Under the pieces are notes generated by a model. That model was not told the origin of the DNA. It saw only the letters and a program-made list of their open reading frames with translations, and made no database searches. From the NCBI GenBank assembly GCA_035651995.1, contig DASRER010000027.1, forward strand, positions 1 to 64,000: a stretch of DNA of 64,000 bases, written 5' to 3'. The translations under genes were made by a program, and so were the position numbers. Shown one piece after another: positions 46,361 through 52,385 of this stretch (position 1 is its first letter; every line of letters starts with the position of its first letter). This DNA is from Terriglobales bacterium (GTDB lineage: Bacteria; Acidobacteriota; Terriglobia; Terriglobales; Acidobacteriaceae).

Positions 46361-48271
46361 CTACCAGTGGTGCTTCATGGCGCGGGCGAAATCAGCGGCC
46401 GAGCGCGTGTTCAGCACGTCGGCCGGCGTGAGCCACGCGCGCCGTGCCTGCAGGATGCCGTAGCTGATTTTCTCCATGTGCGAGGTATGGTGGGAGTCCG
46501 TGTTGATCACGATTTTCACGCCGCGCTCCCGCGCCAGCCGCAGGTGCCGGTCGCACAAGTCGAGCCGGTCGGGATACGCGTTCTGCTCCATCGCGACCTT
46601 GTGCTGCGCCGCCGCCTTCAGCACCGCCTCGAGGTCATAGGCATAGCCGTCGCGCCGCAGCAGAATGCGTCCGGTCGGATGCCCGATGATGCTCACGTTC
46701 TTGTTGCTGATTGCGCGCAGCAGGCGGTCGGTCATCTGCTGCGGGTCTTGTTGAAACATGGAGTGCACGCTGGCAATGACCACGTCCATCTGCTCGAGCA
46801 CGGAATCGGACAGGTCGAGGGCGCCGTCGGCAAGAATGTCTACCTCGATCCCGGCGAAGACGGTAATGCCGCTGACCTTCTTCGCCGCCTCGCGGATGCG
46901 CTGGATGTGCTGCTCGGCACGCTTGTCGTCGAGGCCATTCGCGAAAGCCAGGTTCTTCGAATGATCGGTGATGGCGATGTATTTGTAACCGCGCTCACGG
47001 GCCGCCTCAGCCATTTCTTCGATCGTGTTGCGGCCGTCGGTCTCGACGGTGTGCATGTGCACGTCGCCCTGGATGTCGCCCCGCGTGACCAGATGCGGCA
47101 GGCGATGCTCGGCAGCAGCTTCGATCTCGCCGGTGGCCTCGCGCAGCTCGGGCGCAATGTAGTCGAGTCCCAGCTTGGCGTAGATCTCTTCTTCGGTGCG
47201 GCCGGCGGCGCGCTGGGCGGGATTGCCGCGAGGCAGTTTCCGCCTGGACTCGCCGTTGTCGCCGTCGTTTTCCTTGACTGCGGCGTCTTTCGGGGCTCCG
47301 GGCGGCAGCTTGTCGAGTCCGTACTCGCTGAGCGTGTAGCCCATCTTGAGCGCGCGCTGGCGCAGCGCCACGTTGTGCTGCTTGGAGCCGGTGAAATACT
47401 GGAGCGCCGCGCCGAACGATTCGGGCGGAAGCAGGCGCACGTCAACCTGCATGCCGCCACGCAAGCGGAAGCTGACTTTGTTTTCGCCGCGCAGCAGTAC
47501 GTCGAGAATGCCCGGCATGGCGAGGATGCGGTCAATCACCGCCTCGCGCTGCGCGACGTTCGAGGCGAGCGGGCCGGTGACAAGCACGTCGAGGTCGCCC
47601 ACGGTCTCCCGGCCGCGGCGCAGTGAGCCGGCGGGCGTGACCTTCTCCACCCCCGGCATGCCTGCGATTTGCGCGATTAGCCTTTGGGCGGTGCGGTCGG
47701 CCTCGTCGAGCAGGTAGCGCCCGGCGATGCGCCGGTAATCCTGGATCGCCTTCAGGATCTTCTGCTCTTGTTTCTCGCCCATGCGCGGCAGCTCGCGCAG
47801 CTTGCCCTCGCGGGCGAGCTTTTCCACGCCCTCGATGTCGCAGATCTTGTGCGCGCTCCAGAGCATGGCAATCGTCTTCGGGCCGAGGCCGGAAATTTTC
47901 AGCAGCTCGAGCATGCTGGGCCGGTACTTGTCCAGCAGGGAAGCGTGCAGGCTCGATTTTCCGTCACGAAAGATTTCCTGCAGATGGCCGCACATGCCCT
48001 TGCCGATCCCGGGAATCTCCAGCAGCTTCTTGGGATCGCTGATCAGATCGGAGATGGGCTGCGGCAGCGCCTCGATGGCCTCGGCCGCCCGCCGGTAGCT
48101 GCGAATGCGGAACGAGTCGTCGCCGTTGATCTCCATCAGGTCGGCGGTTTCGTGGAAGATGCTGGCCACCGCCTTGTTGTCGAGCGGGCGGGCAGGCATG
48201 GCCGGCGGCGCAGCTGGCTCTGCAACAGCAGCGTTCGCGGCTTTGACGGTAGCGGCCTTCTTCTTCGGCAT
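46361..48271 (-). CDS. polX: DNA polymerase/3'-5' exonuclease PolX (PHP-type)
   Basis: PolX fills gaps in base-excision repair and carries a PHP exonuclease. The 636-residue protein starts with Ala/Lys-rich residues. The helix-hairpin-helix region ('ELLKISGLGPKTIAMLWSAH') follows, then the family X palm with the metal Asp pair in 'GSLRRGRETVGDLDVLVTG' and the third Asp in 'MQVDVRLLPPESFG'. The PHP domain (about 385-630) has 'DVHMHTVETDGRNTIEEM', 'ITDHSKNLAFANG', 'AGIEVDILADG' and 'VINTDSHHTSHM'. A low-complexity insert near residues 330-355 is unusual compared with the family. Confidence 0.92.
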   Translation of the reverse strand: MPKKKAATVKAANAAVAEPAAPPAMPARPLDNKAVASIFHETADLMEINGDDSFRIRSYRRAAEAIEALPQPISDLISDPKKLLEIPGIGKGMCGHLQEIFRDGKSSLHASLLDKYRPSMLELLKISGLGPKTIAMLWSAHKICDIEGVEKLAREGKLRELPRMGEKQEQKILKAIQDYRRIAGRYLLDEADRTAQRLIAQIAGMPGVEKVTPAGSLRRGRETVGDLDVLVTGPLASNVAQREAVIDRILAMPGILDVLLRGENKVSFRLRGGMQVDVRLLPPESFGAALQYFTGSKQHNVALRQRALKMGYTLSEYGLDKLPPGAPKDAAVKENDGDNGESRRKLPRGNPAQRAAGRTEEEIYAKLGLDYIAPELREATGEIEAAAEHRLPHLVTRGDIQGDVHMHTVETDGRNTIEEMAEAARERGYKYIAITDHSKNLAFANGLDDKRAEQHIQRIREAAKKVSGITVFAGIEVDILADGALDLSDSVLEQMDVVIASVHSMFQQDPQQMTDRLLRAISNKNVSIIGHPTGRILLRRDGYAYDLEAVLKAAAQHKVAMEQNAYPDRLDLCDRHLRLARERGVKIVINTDSHHTSHMEKISYGILQARRAWLTPADVLNTRSAADFARAMKHHW

Positions 48272-48379
48272 GCGCGTGGTGGCCAACAGCACATTTTAAC
48301 TGCCACGGCAAACGAGCCCGTCCGTCCGTCAATCAACCACAGCGCGGCAACTGTTCGACTGACAGACTGAACGACTGGG

Positions 48380-48408
48380 AAAACAAAACCCAGCCGAGCG
48401 GCTGGGTT
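48380..48408 (-). terminator. Intrinsic terminator of the cold-shock gene
   Basis: On the minus strand AACCCAGCC and GGCTGGGTT form a 9-bp stem with loop GCTC, followed by TTGTTTT. It lies 21 bp after the csp stop and separates it from polX. Confidence 0.85.
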
Positions 48409-48429
48409 GGGAGGTGAAATTGGGAACGG

Positions 48430-48639
48430 TCAGGAAACCTTGGTGACCTGGTCGGCCTGCGGGCCCTTTTGGCCCTGAACGATCTCAAACTCAACATCAT
48501 CGCCTTCTTGCAGGCTCTTGTAACCCTCACTGCTGATTGCGCTGTAGTGGACGAAAACATCGGGCCCGTCGTCTCTCCCGATGAATCCGAAGCCTTTGGC
48601 GTTATTGAACCACTTCACTTTTCCCCGCATACGAGCCAC
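48430..48639 (-). CDS. Cold-shock-domain protein (CspA family)
   Basis: This 69-residue single-stranded RNA/DNA-binding protein has RNP1 '[10 protein letters not shown]', RNP2 'VFVHYSAI', and the usual '[15 protein letters not shown]' start and '[21 protein letters not shown]' end. The GTG start has GGAGG with 9 nt spacing; an internal ATG three codons later is less well placed. A minus-strand promoter TTGACA-N18-AACAAT (48810-48781) implies a 5' leader of about 130 nt, as in cold-regulated csp genes. Confidence 0.93.
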   Translation of the reverse strand: MARMRGKVKWFNNAKGFGFIGRDDGPDVFVHYSAISSEGYKSLQEGDDVEFEIVQGQKGPQADQVTKVS

Positions 48640-48955
48640 GTGCTCTTTCCTCCGAACTTGCCGGGCTGCCGCGCGTGCGACAACCGCGGCCGGGACTGCC
48701 TCAAGCGGGCCGGGCCAGAGGGTTAGCACTCACCGAGCTGATGCTGCCTACCGGGAAGGCCTGTTTGCTGCTGAGCAACTATTGTTGAACGCATCGCGCA
48801 GTGTTGTCAACATGGTTAACTACTTGAACACGGCTCTGGACGGGCATTTCCGAGGAAATCAACATGCCAGCGACGGACGAGTCCGGGAGGTCAGGGAAAG
48901 GCGAACGGCAGAAGGCAGACGGCAAAAGCGCCCGGCAGTGTTTCCCTTTGCCTTT
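48640..48955 (-). promoter_or_regulatory. Promoter and leader of the cold-shock gene, with a repeat element at the left of the Nudix stop
   Basis: On the minus strand TTGACA (48810-48805) and AACAAT (48786-48781) are 18 bp apart. The predicted leader (about 48774-48640) contains GC-rich sequence and the ribosome binding site. The part 48893-48955 belongs to the heptad element described separately. Confidence 0.4.
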
Positions 48956-48980
48956 TTACTTTTTCCTTTTGCCTTGCTTT
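48893..48980. repeat. Fold-back heptad element running into the Nudix gene
   Basis: The left arm has GGCAGAAGGCAGACGGCAAAAG (first 20: 48904-48923). The right arm has CTTTTTA, CTTTTTC, CTTTTGC heptads in register (48950-48975). The right arm overlaps the last codons and stop of the Nudix gene, encoding its QGKRKK tail. Confidence 0.65.
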
Positions 48981-49528
48981 GCCGCCAGCCAGAGGACGGC
49001 CGCGATCGTCTTGGCATCCTGGATGCGGTGTGCCATGACCAAGCGGACAGCATGGCGCAGCGGAAAGAAGCGCTTGGAGATGAATTCGTCCTCCTCTGGC
49101 GACGCCTTTCCACGGCGCAGCCCGGTGGCCATGTAAACGGCCATGGTCTCGTCGAGGAACCCCGGACTCACCCAGAAGCGCAGGGCAAGCTGCCAGTGCG
49201 CGGCGGTGTAGCCGGTTTCTTCCAGCAACTCGCGGCGGGCGCCGGCGAGCTCGCCCTCACCCGGATCGATGCGCCCGGCCGGCAGCTCCCATAGGCGTGC
49301 CTGGGCTGCGTAGCGATACTGGCGCGCGAGAAGAATGCGCGGCTCGCGGCCAGTGTCGTCCACCGGCATGATGACCACCGAGCCCGGATGCCGGATGATG
49401 TCGCGCCGCACCACAACGCCGCCCGGTTCGAGGACGCGGTCGGAGACGACGTAGAAGATTGGGCCGCGAAAGACAGTGGTGGACTTGAGCACGCGAACAG
49501 GGCGGGAGCGGGTTGGCTTCTCGGGCAT
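48956..49528 (-). CDS. Nudix hydrolase (ADP-ribose pyrophosphatase-like)
   Basis: The 190-residue protein has the Nudix box Gly-x5-Glu-x7-Arg-Glu-Leu-x-Glu-Glu-x-Gly, read in 'GRIDPGEGELAGARRELLEETGYT'. The flanking sequence 'HPGSVVIMPVDDTGREPRILLARQYRYAAQARLWELPAG' and 'FWVSPGFLDETMAVYMATGL' places it among ADP-ribose/sugar-nucleotide pyrophosphatases (NudF/MutT family). The C-terminal six or seven residues come from a repeat element. It is divergent to the DUF2520 gene. Confidence 0.9.
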   Translation of the reverse strand: MPEKPTRSRPVRVLKSTTVFRGPIFYVVSDRVLEPGGVVVRRDIIRHPGSVVIMPVDDTGREPRILLARQYRYAAQARLWELPAGRIDPGEGELAGARRELLEETGYTAAHWQLALRFWVSPGFLDETMAVYMATGLRRGKASPEEDEFISKRFFPLRHAVRLVMAHRIQDAKTIAAVLWLAAKQGKRKK

Positions 49529-49530
49529 TG

Positions 49531-49628
49531 AGTTCACAGTTTACAGTCCACGGTCCACGGCAAACCGTCGTTCGAGACGAGGACTCGGACTGTGAACTGT
49601 AGACTGTGAACTGTAAACTCCGGGAACC
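49531..49628. repeat. Fold-back heptad element, CTGTRAA arms
   Basis: The left arm has AGTTTACAGTCCACGGTCCA (49540 region). The right arm has CTGTGAACTGTAGACTGTGA (49591-49610), continuing to GTAAACT. The arms are imperfect inverse complements with 7-bp internal period. The element occupies the whole divergent promoter region and abuts the GTG start of the DUF2520 gene. Confidence 0.7.
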
Positions 49629-50489
49629 GTGAAGTTGGAAGCTAAACCAACGATCGCCATCATCGGCCCCGGCGCCCTGGGCAGCACAATGGCCGTGGCG
49701 CTGCGCGGCGCGGGATATCGTGTGCCGGAGATCGTGACGCGCTCGGCGCCGACGAACAGCGCCCGCCAGTTGGGCCGGCGCGTCGGCGCGAGCGCCGTGC
49801 CGCTCGCCGATGCCGCGCTCGACGCAGAGATCATCTGGTTGGCAGTGCCCGACGATGCCATCGCGGCGTTGGCGCGCAGGTTGGCGCGCCGCGCGGGATG
49901 GAACGGGAAGATCGTTTTGCACTCCAGCGGCGCGCTCTCCAGCGAGCTGCTGTCGCCCCTCCGGCGTCGCGGCGCCGCCGTAGGCACGGTGCATCCCATG
50001 ATGACCTTCGTACGCGGCGCGCGGCTGTCGGCAGCCATCATGCGCGGCGTCTGGCTCGGCGTGGAGGGCGATCCCGCCGCCGTCCGGCTGGCGAAGAACA
50101 TCGCGCGTGACCTGGGCGGCCAGGTCCTTACCATCGGCAAACGGGACAAGGCGCTCTACCACGCCATCGGATCGTTCAGCTCGCCCATGATCGTGGCGAC
50201 GCTCACTATTGCCGAGCGGCTGGCACGGGCATCGGGAATTTCGCCGCGCGCGGCGCGCGGCCTGATTGTGCCCATCCTGCGCCGCACGGTAGAGAACTAC
50301 GAAAAGCACGGAGCAGCGGCTGCGTTCAGCGGACCCCTGATGCGCGGTGACGTGACCACGATCGCGGCGCACGTCAAGGCGCTGCGGCGCGTGCCCGGCG
50401 CGCTGGAGGCGTATCGGGCGCTGGTGCGGGCCGCGATGCGCGAGTTGCCGGTGAGGAAGCGCGGAAGGATCGGGAGACTGCTTGGGTGA
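49629..50489 (+). CDS. Rossmann-like and DUF2520 domain protein
   Basis: The protein has 286 residues from a GTG. Residues 8-120 form a Rossmann NAD(P)-binding fold ('TIAIIGPGALGSTMAVALRGAGY', 'AEIIWLAVPDDAIAALARRLA', 'IVLHSSGALSSELLSPLRRRGAAVGTVHPMMTF'). Residues 130-275 form the DUF2520 helical domain ('ALYHAIGSFSSPMIVATLTIAERLARASG', 'GPLMRGDVTTIAAHVKAL'). The architecture resembles ketopantoate or 6-phosphogluconate reductases, so an NADP-dependent dehydrogenase is inferred. The substrate is unknown. No ribosome binding site is seen, since a repeat element abuts the start. Confidence 0.85.
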   Translation: MKLEAKPTIAIIGPGALGSTMAVALRGAGYRVPEIVTRSAPTNSARQLGRRVGASAVPLADAALDAEIIWLAVPDDAIAALARRLARRAGWNGKIVLHSSGALSSELLSPLRRRGAAVGTVHPMMTFVRGARLSAAIMRGVWLGVEGDPAAVRLAKNIARDLGGQVLTIGKRDKALYHAIGSFSSPMIVATLTIAERLARASGISPRAARGLIVPILRRTVENYEKHGAAAAFSGPLMRGDVTTIAAHVKALRRVPGALEAYRALVRAAMRELPVRKRGRIGRLLG

Positions 50490-50493
50490 TTCC

Positions 50494-50606
50494 GCACTCA
50501 GCAATTGGCGCTTGGCGCTTGGCCCCCTGACGGATGCGATCGGCGGTCAACGCTGAAGGGCCGAGTGCCAACGGCCAAACGCTAAGTGCTGAGCGCGAAG
50601 CGCGAG
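50494..50606. repeat. Fold-back heptad element, CTCAGCAATTGG/GGCCAA arms
   Basis: The left arm is CTCAGCAATTGGCGCTTGGC (50497-50516). The right arm has GGCCAAACGCTAAGTGCTGAG (first 20: 50573-50592). They are imperfect inverses with TTGGC heptads. The first 12 bases of the left arm are identical to the arm at 57047. Confidence 0.7.
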
Positions 50607-50610
50607 AACC

Positions 50611-51246
50611 TCACTTCCCGAACAAGTGCCCCATCTTCTCCTTCTTTGTCTTCAAATAGTTCTCCACGTGCGAGTGGGGCTCGACTTCGCAGGGTACGCG
50701 CTCGGTCACGCGGATGCCGGCGCGCTCCAGCGCCGCAACCTTTTCGGGATTGTTCGAGATGAGCCGCACCTCGCGCACGCCCAGCGCCTGCAGCACCGCA
50801 CCTGGGAGTTGGTATTCGCGGTGGTCGGCGGCAAAGCCGAGCTCCTGGTTGGCTTCCACCGTGTCGAGGCCGCGGTCCTGCAGTTCGTACGCCTGGAGCT
50901 TGGCCATCAGTCCGATGCCGCGTCCCTCCTGCTGCTCGTAGACGAGTACGCCTGAGCCGTGGGCTGCGATCATGGCGAGCGCCATCTCCAGTTGCTGGCG
51001 GCAATCGCAGCGCAGCGAGCCGAAGACGTCGCCGGTGAGGCACTGCGAATGAATGCGCACGAGCGCGGGCGACGACGTAACGTCGCCCATGACCAGCGCG
51101 ACGGCCGTTTCCGGCGTCCCTTTGGCGTCGGGAGCGCCCTCAAAGCCGGACAGGCGGAAGCGTCCCCAGCGCGTGGGGAAGTCGGCTTCGGCGACTTTGC
51201 GGGCCGTCGCGTTCATTGTGGTGGCTGGCTTCGACGCCATTCTCAT
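50611..51246 (-). CDS. ribA: GTP cyclohydrolase II
   Basis: RibA converts GTP to the pyrimidine precursor of riboflavin. The protein has 211 residues. Zinc ligands are in 'GDVFGSLRCDCRQQLEMAL' (three Cys pattern with the upstream 'HSQCLTGDVFGS'), with substrate residues in 'LVYEQQEGRGIGLMAKLQAYELQDRGLDTVEAN' and 'EVRLISNNPEKVAALERAGI'. It is a stand-alone RibA, not the RibBA fusion. The first ATG is preceded by TATAAT and one base, so the true start may be one of two later ATGs (51240 or 51216). Divergent to tRNA-Ala. Confidence 0.93.
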   Translation of the reverse strand: MRMASKPATTMNATARKVAEADFPTRWGRFRLSGFEGAPDAKGTPETAVALVMGDVTSSPALVRIHSQCLTGDVFGSLRCDCRQQLEMALAMIAAHGSGVLVYEQQEGRGIGLMAKLQAYELQDRGLDTVEANQELGFAADHREYQLPGAVLQALGVREVRLISNNPEKVAALERAGIRVTERVPCEVEPHSHVENYLKTKKEKMGHLFGK

Positions 51247-51247
51247 G

Positions 51248-51298
51248 ATTATAGCCGCGCGAGTGCGGTTCCCAATTTCGCGCTGCCGCTGCTAAAAT
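51248..51298. promoter_or_regulatory. Divergent promoter region of ribA and tRNA-Ala
   Basis: Minus strand: TATAAT (51253-51248) directly before the ribA ATG. Plus strand: TAAAAT (51293-51298), 25 bp before the mature tRNA 5' end. Clear -35 boxes are not seen for either. Confidence 0.4.
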
Positions 51299-51322
51299 CA
51301 ATTCGTCCCAGATCAGCGCAGT

Positions 51323-51398
51323 GGGGCTATAGCTCAGCTGGGAGAGCGCATCGTTCGCAACGATGAGGTCGTCGGTTCGATCCCGACTAGCTCCACCA
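51323..51398 (+). tRNA. tRNA-Ala (anticodon CGC)
   Basis: The full cloverleaf can be folded: acceptor GGGGCTA with TAGCTCC (one G-T pair), D-arm GCTC/GAGC, anticodon stem CATCG/CGATG with loop TTCGCAA (anticodon CGC, reads GCG), T-arm GTCGG/CCGAC with TTCGATC loop, discriminator A and encoded CCA. The class I length fits alanine. GCG is a common codon in this GC-rich DNA. Confidence 0.97.
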
Positions 51399-51407
51399 AT
51401 CCTTACC

Positions 51408-52208
51408 GTGATCGGCCGGGTGCTACGAGTTCCCTGGCAAGAAGCGCCCGGGTTTTCGCCTGCGGCCTCCCGCTTCACTCACGCCCGCCGAACGGCTCAA
51501 GTTCGGTCCCGACCAGCTCCGCCAGATTTCCTCCCAACCCTGGTTCTCGCCGCGGTGTTCTTCATCACCTCGTTGGCAAACGCGCAAACTGCGTCCTCCG
51601 GTCCGGCTCCGTCGATTGTTCCTGACACGTTGCCTCCGCCCTTGGTGGGCAAGCTGGTGATGTTTCAACTCCGCGCCCCCGGGCTGGCGACGCCGCTGCA
51701 GTGGCGCATTGTTACGGGACAGCTCCCGGCAGGACTGCAACTGGATCGAGATGGATATCTCCACGGCATACCGGCGGCGACCGGAGACTACGCATTCACG
51801 GTTGAGGCGATGAGTGTGAGCTCAAGGGCCGCCGCTCGCCGGGACTATCGCGTTCGCGTAAATCGCCCGCTCGCGGTGCGCTGGACGCGGCCGCCTGCCG
51901 TGAATGGACGCGAGATAGGAGGCGAGATCGTGGTGGCGAACTTCAGTGAGTACGACATGGACTTGACCGTAATCATTGTCAGCGTGAACCAGATTGGGCG
52001 CGCTACTACGCTCGGGTACCAGCACTTCAACTTCGCTCGGGCGGCATCGGCCGAGCGCCCGACCGAGCAGGTGATTCCGTTCAGCGGCTCGCCGGGAGGC
52101 GGCGTGTATGTGGTCCACGCCGACGCAGTGGGCGAGGTGCGAGGCGTCAGGGCGATTTACCGGGACCGGATCGAGTCGCCGAAGCTGAGCATCACCGTCG
52201 TGCCCTGA
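51408..52208 (+). CDS. Exported He_PIG (putative Ig-like) domain protein with uncertain start
   Basis: About 266 residues. The N-terminal part contains a signal-like helix ('FLPTLVLAAVFFITSLANAQ'). The first domain reads 'MFQLRAPGLATPLQWRIVTGQLPAGLQLDRDGYLHGIPAATGDYAFTVEA', the He_PIG pattern. A second beta-rich domain follows ('NFSEYDMDLTVIIVSVNQIGRATTLGYQH'), ending in a 'GGVYVVHADAVGEVRGVRAIYRD' strand pair. No ATG lies between the tRNA and the signal helix; GTG at 51408 or 51420 are the options, and neither has a ribosome binding site. Codons 30-42 include a tRNA 3'-end-like sequence. Confidence 0.6.
   Translation: MIGRVLRVPWQEAPGFSPAASRFTHARRTAQVRSRPAPPDFLPTLVLAAVFFITSLANAQTASSGPAPSIVPDTLPPPLVGKLVMFQLRAPGLATPLQWRIVTGQLPAGLQLDRDGYLHGIPAATGDYAFTVEAMSVSSRAAARRDYRVRVNRPLAVRWTRPPAVNGREIGGEIVVANFSEYDMDLTVIIVSVNQIGRATTLGYQHFNFARAASAERPTEQVIPFSGSPGGGVYVVHADAVGEVRGVRAIYRDRIESPKLSITVVP
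51503..51525 (+). repeat. Degenerate copy of the tRNA-Ala 3' end
   Basis: TTCGGTCCCGACCAGCTCC plus GCCA matches the last 23 nt of tRNA-Ala (51376-51398) with three mismatches, all transitions. It begins 104 bp after the tRNA 3' end and lies within the open frame of the next gene. This is the form expected of an attachment-site remnant or a decayed tandem tRNA. Confidence 0.6.
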
Positions 52209-52237
52209 GCGCCGCGCGCTCAGGGCCGCTGAAGCAA

Positions 52238-52378
52238 GAAACGAACTGAAGGGCCATGCTGAGCGAAGGCCGGCGCAAGCGCAGTCGAAGCATCCCTGCT
52301 TCCACCACGGACCGTGGTCAGGCAGGGATCGTTCGACCCGCGCTCTGCGCTCGCTCAGGATGACGTCAAAGCGAAGCG
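52238..52378. repeat. Fold-back element, CTGAGCGAAG...GTCGAAGCATCCCTGC arms
   Basis: The left arm (52257-52300) reads GCTGAGCGAAG, GCGCAGTCGAAGCATCCCTG. The right arm (52322-52370) is its imperfect inverse (CAGGGATCGTTCGAC, CGCTCGCTCAGGATGAC). The centre CCACGGACCGTGG is itself palindromic. No coding content. Confidence 0.65.
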
Positions 52379-52385
52379 GCCCCCC

